A DNA stretch of 39,984 bases from Caulobacter sp. (GTDB taxonomy: Bacteria; Pseudomonadota; Alphaproteobacteria; Caulobacterales; Caulobacteraceae), in the NCBI GenBank assembly GCA_028291055.1, contig JAQGIP010000036.1, forward strand, positions 1-39,984, given 5' to 3'. The notes beneath the pieces were generated by a model, which searched no databases, was not told the origin of the DNA, and saw nothing but the letters and a program-made list of their open reading frames with translations. The translations under genes and the position numbers were made by a program. The stretch's first letter is position 1. Every line of letters begins with the position of its first letter. Shown here piece after piece: positions 8,156-17,300 of the stretch.

Positions 8156-9892
8156 ATGACCGGTATGCTGATCAAGGGTGGCCGCGTAGTCGACGGCACC
8201 GGCAAGCCCGCCTTCAACGCCGACGTGCGGGTGCGCGACGGCTTCATCGCCGAGGTCGGCGCCAACCTCACCGCCCACGAAGACGAGCGGGTGTTCGACG
8301 CCGCCGGCTGCGAAGTGACCCCCGGCTTCATCGAGGCCCACACCCACATGGACGCGGTGATGTGGTGGCAGCCCAGCCTCGACCCCCTGCCAGGCTATGG
8401 CGTCTCCACGGTCGTCATGGGCAACTGCGGCTTCTCCGCCGCGCCGGTGTCCGACGACCCGGAAGTGCGCCTGGAGATGGTCAAGATCTTCACCTTCTTC
8501 GAAGAGGTCCCCATCGACCCCTTCCTGCAACGCCTGCCCTGGGACTGGCGCTCGTGGCCCGAGTACCGCGCCTCCATGGAGAAGAACGCGGCCACCTCCT
8601 GCAACCTGGCCGCCTTCGTCGGTCACATCGCCATCCGCCTGGCCGCCATGGGCATGGACGCCTGGACCCGCGCGGCGACGCCCGACGAAATCAAGTCGAT
8701 GGCCAAGATGCTGGACGAGGCGCTGAGCGCCGGGGCCATCGGCCTGTCGTCCAACTTCATGGACCATGACAGCAAGGACCGCCCGGTCCCCTCGCTCCAG
8801 GCCGACGACGCCGAACTCTCCGCCTTCATCGATGTGCTGGAGCGCCATCCGGGCACCAGCTTCCAGCTGATCCTGGATACCTTCTTCCACCTCAACGCCC
8901 CCGACACGATGGAGCGCCTGGGCCGCCTGTGCAAAGGCCGCAAGGTCCGCGTCCAACTGGCCGGCGCCGGCGCCCTGCTTCAGTTCCAGGAGGGCATCCG
9001 CCCGAAACTGTGGGAGATCAACGCGCGTCAGAAGGAAGAGGGCCTCGACTTCTGGCCGTCCTTCGCCCACGTGCCGCCGACCACGGCGCTGAACTTCTAC
9101 ACCTCCTCCTCCTTCGCCCAGGCCAACGAATATGTCTGGCATGAGGTCATCCAGGCGCCGACCGACGAGGCGAAGCTCGCCCTACTCAACGACGCCGACT
9201 TCCGCGCCCGGGCCCGCGACAGCTGGGACAACAAGGCCTTCAAGCAGTCGCTGGTCGGCACGCCCTGGAAGATGCTGCTGACGGATTCCGCGACCGGCGC
9301 CGGCCCCCTGGGCCTGAACCTGCAGGAACTGGCCGAACAGACCGGCAAGCATCCCTCCGACGCCCTGGCCGACTGGGTCATCGCCAACGGCCTCCAGTCG
9401 ATCGTCAACCGCGTGCCCCACGCCATGGAGCATCAGCTGACCATCGAGATGCTGAAGGATCCCCAGACCCTGGGCGGCATCTCCGACGCGGGCGCGCACG
9501 GTCAGATGCTGTGCGGCGGCGGCGAGAACATCCTCTTCTTCACCGAGTTCCTGAAGAAGGGCGAGCTGACCCTGGAAGAAGCCGTCCACGTCCAGACCGG
9601 CAAACAGGCCATCCACTTCGGCTTCGCGGACCGTGGCGTGATCCAGGTCGGCAAGCGCGCCGACATCGCCGTCTTCAACCTCGATGAAATCGAGCAGAAG
9701 CCCTTGAAGCGCGTGTTCGACGTGCCCGACGGCAAGGGCGGCAACACCTGGCGCTTCAGCCGCGAAGCCGCGCCCATGCGCCTGACCCTGGTCAACGGCG
9801 TGCCCACCTTCGAAAACGGCGCCTACACCGGCGCCACCCCCGGCGAAATGGTCGGCTCCTCGGTCGAGGGCTACAAGCTGGCGGCGGAATAG
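8156..9892 (+). CDS. Amidohydrolase, N-acyl-D-amino-acid deacylase type
   Basis: A 578-residue metal-dependent amidohydrolase. The N-terminal beta-sandwich strand MLIKGGRVVDGTG leads into the metal motif EAHTHMD (His62, His64). GNCGFS places Cys91 where D-aminoacylases have their metal-bridging cysteine, and SDAGAHG supplies a late metal Asp. The C-terminal GKRADIAVFNLD returns to the sandwich. GAGGAAGCTC before the ATG is the ribosome site. Family members hydrolyse N-acyl-D-amino acids, dihydropyrimidinases' substrates or lactams. In this cluster, hydrolysis of an amide or lactone intermediate is possible; removal of an amino-acid conjugate is a guess only. Confidence 0.85.
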   Translation: MTGMLIKGGRVVDGTGKPAFNADVRVRDGFIAEVGANLTAHEDERVFDAAGCEVTPGFIEAHTHMDAVMWWQPSLDPLPGYGVSTVVMGNCGFSAAPVSDDPEVRLEMVKIFTFFEEVPIDPFLQRLPWDWRSWPEYRASMEKNAATSCNLAAFVGHIAIRLAAMGMDAWTRAATPDEIKSMAKMLDEALSAGAIGLSSNFMDHDSKDRPVPSLQADDAELSAFIDVLERHPGTSFQLILDTFFHLNAPDTMERLGRLCKGRKVRVQLAGAGALLQFQEGIRPKLWEINARQKEEGLDFWPSFAHVPPTTALNFYTSSSFAQANEYVWHEVIQAPTDEAKLALLNDADFRARARDSWDNKAFKQSLVGTPWKMLLTDSATGAGPLGLNLQELAEQTGKHPSDALADWVIANGLQSIVNRVPHAMEHQLTIEMLKDPQTLGGISDAGAHGQMLCGGGENILFFTEFLKKGELTLEEAVHVQTGKQAIHFGFADRGVIQVGKRADIAVFNLDEIEQKPLKRVFDVPDGKGGNTWRFSREAAPMRLTLVNGVPTFENGAYTGATPGEMVGSSVEGYKLAAE

Positions 9893-9922
9893 GGCTTAAG
9901 CCTCACTCCCGGAAATGCCGAA

Positions 9923-9950
9923 GGGCCGCGCCGTGGGGCGCGGCCCTTTT
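9923..9950. terminator. Rho-independent terminator, amidohydrolase/asd
   Basis: A perfect 10-bp stem, GGGCCGCGCC with GGCGCGGCCC, around the loop GTGG, is followed by TTTT on the plus strand. It lies between the convergent amidohydrolase and asd genes and could also act weakly on the minus strand, where TTC follows. Confidence 0.85.
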
Positions 9951-9983
9951 GCTGTGAACGGAATATCCCCAAGCGTTACGGTC

Positions 9984-11081
<1,098 letters not shown>

Positions 11082-11085
11082 TCAG

Positions 11086-11105
11086 GCCCCGCGCATCGGC
11101 GGGGC
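11086..11105 (-). promoter_or_regulatory. asd: Candidate asd attenuator hairpin
   Basis: In the asd transcript GCCCCGC, a six-base loop and GCGGGGC form a 7-bp hairpin about 50 bases before the asd ATG. Its 5' arm (GCCCCGCC, 11098-11105) can instead pair over 8 bp with GGCGGGGC inside the upstream leader frame (11152-11159), giving two mutually exclusive folds. There is no good U-run after the hairpin, so it might act on translation or not at all. Confidence 0.4.
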
Positions 11106-11126
11106 TCTGTCCGGGTTGGCTGTGGC

Positions 11127-11207
11127 CTAGACCACGCACACACCCACAGACGCCCCGCCGAAGCAGGTAGTCTTGCAGGTAATCGCTTTGGTGGCGGCGG
11201 TGGACAT
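11127..11207 (-). CDS. Candidate asd leader peptide, 26 aa
   Basis: A 26-codon frame in the asd leader encodes MSTAATKAITCKTTCFGGAS followed by six residues. It has five threonines, two lysines and an isoleucine in its first 14 residues, end products of the aspartate pathway that asd feeds. The codons for FGGA overlap the sequence that can pair with the downstream hairpin, as in ribosome-mediated attenuation. The ribosome site is weak (GAG nine bases upstream). I have no comparative evidence, so chance composition is possible. Confidence 0.4.
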   Translation of the reverse strand: MSTAATKAITCKTTCFGGASVGVCVV

Positions 11208-11229
11208 GGCCAAGCTCTGTAGAGCCGGC

Positions 11230-11252
11230 GCGCGCGGCTGTAAACCGCGCGC
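11230..11252 (-). terminator. GC-rich hairpin after MFS gene
   Basis: An 8-bp perfect stem, GCGCGCGG with CCGCGCGC around CTGTAAA, begins 15 bases after the stop of the minus-strand MFS gene. It lacks a U-run on that strand, so it is a weak terminator or a structured leader of asd. Confidence 0.4.
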
Positions 11253-11267
11253 CCGGGACTTTTGACG

Positions 11268-12509
11268 CTAGACGATCGTGGGTTTGCCGCGGGTCACGAA
11301 GGCCAGGACGCTCAGCAGCACGCCGGCGACTATCAGGAAGGCGCCCACGGCGGTGAAGGCCCCGTGCACGCCGAGTTGCGCGCGGATAGGCTTCAGGACG
11401 AACGGGTTGAGCACATGGCCCAGGAAGACCGCGCTCATCAGGTAGCCCATCGCCCGCGCGCGTTGCTCGGCGGTGATCCGGTCCAGCATGCGCGTGGCGA
11501 AGTAGGGGATGGTCATGCCCGCGCCGAAGCCTTCCAGCACCACGAACTTGAGGATGTCGTTGTAATCGGGCGACAGGCTCATGCCGATGAAGCCCGCCCC
11601 CATGGATACCGACGCCAGGACGAACGTCATGCGGCCGATCTGGCCGTAGATCAGGCCGAACACCAGGGCGGTCAGGATGCCAATCCCGGCGCTGATCATC
11701 GGGACGAGAGCAATTTTCTCCGGGGCGTGAATATTCATTTCCCCCAGCAGGAATGCCATTTGGAAGGAGGGCATTGCGTGGCAGATGGTCATCACCAGGG
11801 CCAGCACATAGATCGGCCAGACCTGCAGGACGTTGAACCGTTCCAGTGCGCGAGACCCGTCTGCCTTCTCACCCGACAACGAGATCGGTTTGTTGAAAGT
11901 GATAAGCGCCACTAGCAAAAAGAACGCCGGCAGCAGGAACATCCAGCCCGGCCCGCGCCAACCGAAGTGATTGATAAGCTTGGCGGAAACCCAAAAACTC
12001 CCAACGGTGCCGACCGACCCGATGGCCTGGCGGAACCCCATCAACAACGCGCGCCAACGGCCTACGAAGCGTTTTCCGATCAGCGTTGATAGCGAGACAT
12101 CCGTGCAGATGAGCGCAAGCCCAAGCACGAAACGGGATGCCATGAGGCCCCAATAGCTCGGAACCCAAAGCTGGCACGTCCCCATGAGCGTCGACAGGGC
12201 GAGCCCTAGGAAGAGCGTCCGACGGATGCCGAGGGCCTTGACCAAGGGGCCAGCAAGAAAGCCGCCTATAGCCAATCCGGCGGGAGCAGCAACGACGACT
12301 AGCTGGGCATTGAAGGTGCTATCGACGCCTTTGAAATAGGCGGCAATCAGTTGCAGAGCCGGCACAACCGCCGTGAAGCACAGGGTGGTGACCATGCCGG
12401 CCGCCAGGAGGATGAAAATCTCGGTCCACTTGCGCCAGCCGGTGGCGGCGTCAGCGGGCGCGGGGGCGGCGACCTCGTTCGGGTCGGCCTTTTCGATGAT
12501 GATCGCCAC
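11268..12509 (-). CDS. MFS transporter (paralogue 1)
   Basis: A 413-residue major-facilitator protein of the inner membrane, with about 12 hydrophobic segments after a cytoplasmic N-terminus of 25 residues. It is a paralogue of the carrier at 30346-31578: the two share their starts (MAIIIE and MAIILQ), LGxRRxLFxGLA-like loops, the mid-loop RALERF, the HAMPSxQM segment and the C-terminus RGKPTI. A GntR-type operator lies about 100 bases before its start, which links it to the catabolic regulon and suggests uptake of the acid substrate. Its middle part is visibly richer in A and T than neighbouring genes, which may mean different ancestry. Confidence 0.88.
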   Translation of the reverse strand: MAIIIEKADPNEVAAPAPADAATGWRKWTEIFILLAAGMVTTLCFTAVVPALQLIAAYFKGVDSTFNAQLVVVAAPAGLAIGGFLAGPLVKALGIRRTLFLGLALSTLMGTCQLWVPSYWGLMASRFVLGLALICTDVSLSTLIGKRFVGRWRALLMGFRQAIGSVGTVGSFWVSAKLINHFGWRGPGWMFLLPAFFLLVALITFNKPISLSGEKADGSRALERFNVLQVWPIYVLALVMTICHAMPSFQMAFLLGEMNIHAPEKIALVPMISAGIGILTALVFGLIYGQIGRMTFVLASVSMGAGFIGMSLSPDYNDILKFVVLEGFGAGMTIPYFATRMLDRITAEQRARAMGYLMSAVFLGHVLNPFVLKPIRAQLGVHGAFTAVGAFLIVAGVLLSVLAFVTRGKPTIV

Positions 12510-12611
12510 GCGTGTCTCCTCCCTCGGAAGTCAGGCGGACCGCTCTTGCCGGCGGACTCGCTCCTGTGGGCCACACGGCCCGTATCATCGGTCAGACTAT
12601 GCTGGACAACA

Positions 12612-12622
12612 TTGTCCGACAA
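12612..12622. promoter_or_regulatory. GntR/FadR-type operator before MFS 1
   Basis: TTGTCCGACAA is identical to the core of the gntR operator at 6231-6241 and fits TNGTNNNACNA. A second overlapping palindrome, GGACAACATTGTCC (12604-12617), covers it. It lies 103 bases before the MFS start and downstream of the ligase stop, so the MFS gene is the only sensible target. Confidence 0.7.
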
Positions 12623-12655
12623 TCCGTCAATTGGGCCCGGAGCGATCTAACCCCG

Positions 12656-14308
12656 TCATGTCACCGATGCCCCCCATCGCTTGCGGGCATCTTCCTTAAG
12701 ATCGCCCTTCGCCAGCTTGCCGCCCGAGGAGCGGGGCAGATCCTCCATCAGGACCAGGTATTCCGGGAACCACTCGCGCGACACGCCCCGCGCCTTGAGG
12801 TGGGCGACGATGCCCTCCAGCGTGACCTCACAGCCGGGCTTGGGCGTCACATAGACCGCGACCCGCTCGCCGAAGATGGGGTCCGGCGCGGCCACGGCGG
12901 CGACCAGGGCGATGTCCGGATGGGCGGCGACCTCCTCCTCGATGGCGGGCGCACTGATGTTCTTGCCGCCCCGGATGATGAAATCGGAAGTGCGGCCCAC
13001 GACGCGCAGATAGCCCTCGGCGTCGATCTCGCAGATGTCGCCCATCAGCATCCAGCCGTCCTTGGTGAACAGCTTGCCGTTGGCGGCGGGATCATCCCAA
13101 TAGCCCAGGCAGACGGCCGGGCCCCGGCAGGCCGGCTGGCCAGGGAGACCGGAACCGGTGATGTCGGCCATGGTCTCTGGATCGAAGAGGCGCACCTCCA
13201 TCTCCTCGATGACGCGGCCGGCGGTGCGCAGGCGGCGCTCGCGGGTGTCCTGCGCCGTGGTGCGGCTGAGCGCGCCGGTCTCGTTGGAGCCGTAGAACTG
13301 TAGGACCGACGCGCCGGTGACCTCCTCGAACTCGGCGGCCCGCTCATAGGGCACCGCCTCGCCGCCGGTGAACATGCAGCGCAACGAGGAGAGGTCGCGA
13401 GGCTTCGCCGCCTGGGCGTTCAGCAGCATGATGAACTGAGTGGAGACACAACCGAGGACCGTGACCTTCTCCCGCTCGATCAGGTCCAGCGCCAAGTCTG
13501 CGTCGAACTTCTCCATGATCACGGTCGGCACGCCCAGCAGCGCCGGTGAGAAGTGGGCGGTCCATAGGCCGAAGCCGAAGGGGGCCGGCACGGCGCCCAT
13601 GAAGACCTCATTGCCGGGGCGGAACTCCCCTGCCCGCTCGGCCAGATAGTGGAAATAGCCCCAGCGGTTCTGGGTATGCATCACGCACTTGGGCAGGCCC
13701 GTGGTGCCCGAGGTGGAGTTGATCATGAACAGGCTGTCGGGTCCGACGCCGGGGCCGGGCGCCTTGGGCGCGCCGATCACGGGCTCGCCGTCGATCAGGA
13801 TGGCGTCGTCAGCGCCGGGCGACAGATAGTCCGGCACGGTGACCAGGCGTTCCAGGGTCACGCCCTTGGTGGCCAAGGTGGCCTGAAGGTCCTGGGGGCT
13901 GCGGCCGCGCAGGTCGGCGTGGGTGATCAGCGCCCGCGCGCCGGTCTTGCCCAGCAGGTGGGCGATCTCCTGGTCCCCGGCCCGCGAGCCCAGCCCCACG
14001 GTGATCAGGCCGGCCTTGGCGATGCCCACGAAGACCGCGTGGATGGCGGGGCCGTCGGGCATGATGACGGCGACGCGGTCGCCGGGCGCCAGGCCCAGGG
14101 TGACCAGGGCGGCGGCGATCTCGTCGGAGCGCCGCGCATAGTCGGCCCAGGTGAACCGGGCGTTGGCCATGATGTAGGCGGGGTCATCGGGGCGCTCAGC
14201 GGCAAGCTGATCGATGCGCGCCTGCAGCGGCTGATCGCTCCACCAGCCGTTGGCCTTCCAGGCCTTGGCGAGGGCGGGGTCGGCTTCGTGGCTTAATCCG
14301 TAGGTCAT
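12656..14308 (-). CDS. AMP-dependent acyl-CoA synthetase (FadD3-like role)
   Basis: A 550-residue ANL-family ligase that activates an acid to its CoA thioester through an acyl-adenylate. Motifs in order are STSGTTGLPK (198-207), FYGSNETG, a tyrosine- and aspartate-containing block ending MGDICEID, GRTSDFIIRGGKNISAPAIEEEV, and the catalytic lysine region RSSGGKLAKGD near the C-terminus. Its ATG overlaps the stop of the preceding acyl-CoA dehydrogenase (TGATG), so it is the last gene of the ipd operon. By position it could be the FadD3 counterpart that makes HIP-CoA, but sequence alone does not separate this from other acyl-CoA ligases. Confidence 0.85.
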   Translation of the reverse strand: MTYGLSHEADPALAKAWKANGWWSDQPLQARIDQLAAERPDDPAYIMANARFTWADYARRSDEIAAALVTLGLAPGDRVAVIMPDGPAIHAVFVGIAKAGLITVGLGSRAGDQEIAHLLGKTGARALITHADLRGRSPQDLQATLATKGVTLERLVTVPDYLSPGADDAILIDGEPVIGAPKAPGPGVGPDSLFMINSTSGTTGLPKCVMHTQNRWGYFHYLAERAGEFRPGNEVFMGAVPAPFGFGLWTAHFSPALLGVPTVIMEKFDADLALDLIEREKVTVLGCVSTQFIMLLNAQAAKPRDLSSLRCMFTGGEAVPYERAAEFEEVTGASVLQFYGSNETGALSRTTAQDTRERRLRTAGRVIEEMEVRLFDPETMADITGSGLPGQPACRGPAVCLGYWDDPAANGKLFTKDGWMLMGDICEIDAEGYLRVVGRTSDFIIRGGKNISAPAIEEEVAAHPDIALVAAVAAPDPIFGERVAVYVTPKPGCEVTLEGIVAHLKARGVSREWFPEYLVLMEDLPRSSGGKLAKGDLKEDARKRWGASVT

Positions 14309-15381
14309 CAGGCGGCCACCTGTTCGGCCGGCGCGGCGTCGGCGCGGGCGAAGGTCTGGTCGGGGGTCATGGCGGCGGCGGCGATGCGCTCGGCCACCCG
14401 GGCCCGGTGGAAGGCTTCATCGCCCCAGGCGCCGGTCAGCGCGATGGTGCGTTTGAGATAGAAGTGGGCGTCGACTTCCCAGCTGTAGCCCATGGCCCCG
14501 TGGATCTGGATGCACATGCGCACGGCCAGGTCGGCCGCCGCCAGGGCCGCCAGCTTGGCGTGGGAGACGCGGGAGCGGGAGAAGACGTCGCCCTGGCCGA
14601 TCTGGGCGGCGGCGGCGTGGACCACCGGCCGGGCGAACTCGATCTTGGTCTGGCAGGTCGCCAGGTGGTGTTTGACCGCCTGGTTGGCGCCGATGGGCTT
14701 GCCGAACTGGACGCGTTCCTTGGCGTAGGCGGCGGCCATGTCGACGGCGCGCTGGGCCAGGCCCAGGCCCTGGGCCGCCGCGAACAGGGCGCCGCGATCC
14801 AGCGCCACCTCCAGCAACGGGACCATCTCGCGCGGGCCGGCGACCACGGTCGACTCGGTAAAGACGACGCTGAACAGGCGGCGGAAGGCGTCGATGCTGT
14901 CGTGACGATGCAGGGTGGCCTTGGCTGGATCGACCAGATGCAGGCCGTCCTGGCCGGGGATCAGGATCACGCCCGCCGTGTCGGCGTCGGCGATCAGCAG
15001 GTTGGCGGGATGGCCCAGCGCCACGGTGATCTCACCGCCCGCGGCCTTCTCGGCCAGCGCCTTGGCGGCCGGGTGATTGATCGCGGCCAGCAGGGGCGCG
15101 CCAACGCCCGCATGCTCGATCAGCGGTTCGGGCAGGGCCGCATAGCCGCAGGCCTCGGCGATCAGCACGAGGTCGGTTTCGGACAGGCCCAGGCCGCCGG
15201 CGGCTTCAGGGACCATCAGGCCGGGCAGGCCCATGTCGAGGATGGCCTGCCAGCGGCCGGCGTCGCGGGCCTCGCCCGAGCCCATCAGCCGGCGCAGGTC
15301 CGCGCCCGTGCAGCGGTCGGCGAGCAGGTCGCGCACGACGCCCGCGCTCATCAGCTGCTCTTCGGAAAAGGTGAAGTCCAT
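14308..15381 (-). CDS. Acyl-CoA dehydrogenase, short partner subunit
   Basis: A 357-residue acyl-CoA dehydrogenase-fold protein. The C-terminal half is typical, with KERVQFGKPIGANQAVKHHL (221-240) and IHGAMGYSWEVDAHFYLKR, but the middle domain lacks the usual flavin-contacting TEPxxGSD motif. Steroid acyl-CoA dehydrogenases are often alpha2beta2 heterotetramers made by adjacent genes with divided active sites (FadE28-FadE29, FadE26-FadE27). This gene lies three bases after a second dehydrogenase that has the missing motif, so the two probably form such a complex. The product would be an alpha,beta-enoyl-CoA of the ring-opening pathway. Confidence 0.88.
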   Translation of the reverse strand: MDFTFSEEQLMSAGVVRDLLADRCTGADLRRLMGSGEARDAGRWQAILDMGLPGLMVPEAAGGLGLSETDLVLIAEACGYAALPEPLIEHAGVGAPLLAAINHPAAKALAEKAAGGEITVALGHPANLLIADADTAGVILIPGQDGLHLVDPAKATLHRHDSIDAFRRLFSVVFTESTVVAGPREMVPLLEVALDRGALFAAAQGLGLAQRAVDMAAAYAKERVQFGKPIGANQAVKHHLATCQTKIEFARPVVHAAAAQIGQGDVFSRSRVSHAKLAALAAADLAVRMCIQIHGAMGYSWEVDAHFYLKRTIALTGAWGDEAFHRARVAERIAAAAMTPDQTFARADAAPAEQVAA

Positions 15382-15384
15382 CGG

Positions 15385-16527
15385 CTAGCCTCGCGGCAGG
15401 CCGAGCACGCGCTCGGCGATGATGTTGCGCTGGATCTCGTTGGCGCCCGCATAGATCGGCCCGGCCAGCGAGAAGAGGTAGCCGTCCAGCCAGGGCTCGC
15501 CCGAGGTATCGTCGGTCAGCTCCGCCGCCGCGCCCTTGATCGACAGGGCGGTCTTGTGAAGAGCGACATCAAGTTCCGACCAGAAGAGCTTGTTACAGCT
15601 GGCTTCCGCACCGATCTTGCCGCCGGCCATCAGGCGCGAGGCGGTGGAGTAGATGGACAGCGCATAGGCGTCCGCGTCCATCACCGCCTGCATAACCGCC
15701 GCCTGTTGGGTGGCGTCCGGCATCGAGCGTTGGGACAGGGCCGCCAGCCGCGCTGCAGCCGCCTGGAACCTCGCGGGGCTGCGCAGCATCAGCCCGCGCT
15801 CGAAGCCGGCGGTGGCCATGCAGACGTTCCAGCCCTGGCCCTCGCCGCCCATCAGGTTGGCGGCCGGCGCGCGGGCGTTTTCCAGAAAGATTTCGGCGAA
15901 GCCGGCCTCACCATCGATCTGCGGGATCGGCTGCACGCGCACGCCGGGGGACTTCAGATTGAACAGGATCAGCGACAGGCCCTTGTGCCGCTCCGACCCC
16001 GCTTCCGTGCGGAACAGGCCGAAGGCCCAGTCGGCGAAGACAGCCCGCGAGGACCAGATCTTGTGGCCGTTCAGCACATAGTCGTCGCCGTCCAGGGTGG
16101 CGGTGGCGCGCACCGCCGCCAGGTCCGATCCGGCCTGGGGCTCCGACCAGGCCTGGGCCCAGATCTCCTCGCCCGTCGCCATCTTGGGCAGGAAGCGCGC
16201 CTTCTGCTCCGGCGTGCCGTATTCCATCATGGTCGGCGCCAGCAGGAAGACGCCGTTCTGGCTCACGCGCCCCGGCGCACCGGCGCGCCAGTATTCCTCC
16301 TCGAAGATCAGCCAGCGGATCAGATCCAGCCCCCGCCCGCCGTATTCCTCCGGCCAGGTCACCGCGCTCCAGCGTCCCGACGCCAGCACGCCCTCCCAGG
16401 CGCGATGGGCCTCAAAGCCCTCGGCGGTATCGAAGGAGGCCAGAGGTTCTTTGGGGACGTGAGCTTCAAGCCACGTCCGGACCTCGGCCCGGAAGGCCTG
16501 CTGCTCGGCGGTGTAGGTCAGGTCCAT
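15385..16527 (-). CDS. Acyl-CoA dehydrogenase, flavin-motif subunit
   Basis: A 380-residue acyl-CoA dehydrogenase. WSEPQAGSD (127-135) is the flavin-contacting motif, and the C-terminus GANEIQRNIIAERVLGLPRG is the form common in steroid FadE proteins. I begin at MDLTYT (16527); the upstream extension to 16602 lies inside echA20 and is not dehydrogenase-like. The start is 13 bases after the echA20 stop. Together with the shorter dehydrogenase that follows, it probably makes a heterotetramer oxidising a polycyclic acyl-CoA, with electrons passing to ETF. Confidence 0.9.
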   Translation of the reverse strand: MDLTYTAEQQAFRAEVRTWLEAHVPKEPLASFDTAEGFEAHRAWEGVLASGRWSAVTWPEEYGGRGLDLIRWLIFEEEYWRAGAPGRVSQNGVFLLAPTMMEYGTPEQKARFLPKMATGEEIWAQAWSEPQAGSDLAAVRATATLDGDDYVLNGHKIWSSRAVFADWAFGLFRTEAGSERHKGLSLILFNLKSPGVRVQPIPQIDGEAGFAEIFLENARAPAANLMGGEGQGWNVCMATAGFERGLMLRSPARFQAAAARLAALSQRSMPDATQQAAVMQAVMDADAYALSIYSTASRLMAGGKIGAEASCNKLFWSELDVALHKTALSIKGAAAELTDDTSGEPWLDGYLFSLAGPIYAGANEIQRNIIAERVLGLPRG

Positions 16528-16540
16528 CAGAATTGGCTCA

Positions 16541-17290
16541 TTAGAACTGGGCCTTGCCCTTGTCCTGGACGAAGGCGTCGCGGGAAGCCTGGCTGTCCTC
16601 ATGCATGTACATCTCGAGCGTGAAGCCCTGCTCGAACCGGTAGCCCTGGTCGACGTCGCGGGCTTCGAGGCCGTTCAGGGCCTGCTTTGCCAGCACCAGC
16701 GCCGTGCGGCTCTTCCCAGCGATGACGCCGCAGAAGCCTCGGGCCTCGGCCAGGAGGTCGGCCTTCGGGACCACCTTGTGCACGCCGCCAAGCCGGTAGG
16801 CTTCGTCCGCCGTGATCCGCCCCCCGGTGAAGAAGGCCGCGCGCACGACATGCAATGGCAGCATCCGCGACAGGTGGCTGGCCCCGCCCATGGCGCCCCG
16901 GTCGATCTCCGGCAGGGAGAAGTAGGCGTCGTCGGCGGCAATGATGGTGTCGGATGCGCCGCAGATGCCGATGCCGCCCCCGATGACGAAGTTATGCACG
17001 GCGCTGACCACCGGCACGGGGCAGTCGCGCACGGCCTTGAAGGTCAGGTAGTTGCCCCGGTTCAGGGTGGTGATGCGCTCCGGATGGGCCTGCATCTCCT
17101 TGATGTCGACGCCGCCGCAGAAGCCCCGGCCCTCGGCGCGGATCAGCACGCAGCGCACGTCCTCGCGCGAGCCGGCCTCGGTGATCATCCCGGGCAAGGC
17201 GTTCCACATGACGCTGTCGAAGGCGTTCACCGGCGGGTGGTCGAACACCACTTCGGCGATGCGGTCGGTGATCTCGACGCGGATGGGCAT
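16541..17290 (-). CDS. echA20: EchA20-like ring-opening hydrolase
   Basis: A 249-residue crotonase closely resembling mycobacterial EchA20, which hydrolytically opens ring D in the HIP pathway. Shared marks (compared from memory) are GFCGGVDIKEMQ (56-67), LPEIDRGAMGGASHLSR, and GYRFEQGFTLEM near the end. The first hydratase glutamate is Gly108 while the second is kept as Glu128, as expected for EchA20 rather than a hydratase. GGAG five bases before the ATG serves as ribosome site. It lies 10 bases after ipdC and before the dehydrogenase pair; next to ipdABC this identification is strong. Confidence 0.88.
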   Translation of the reverse strand: MPIRVEITDRIAEVVFDHPPVNAFDSVMWNALPGMITEAGSREDVRCVLIRAEGRGFCGGVDIKEMQAHPERITTLNRGNYLTFKAVRDCPVPVVSAVHNFVIGGGIGICGASDTIIAADDAYFSLPEIDRGAMGGASHLSRMLPLHVVRAAFFTGGRITADEAYRLGGVHKVVPKADLLAEARGFCGVIAGKSRTALVLAKQALNGLEARDVDQGYRFEQGFTLEMYMHEDSQASRDAFVQDKGKAQF

Positions 17291-17300
17291 GATGGCTCCT

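Noticed and set aside
14407..16623. Long plus-strand frame of 738 codons opposite the acyl-CoA dehydrogenases
   Set aside because: It is a GC-rich antisense shadow, low in complexity (Ala, Gly, Arg, Gln), with no recognisable motif; the minus-strand frames encode clear enzymes.
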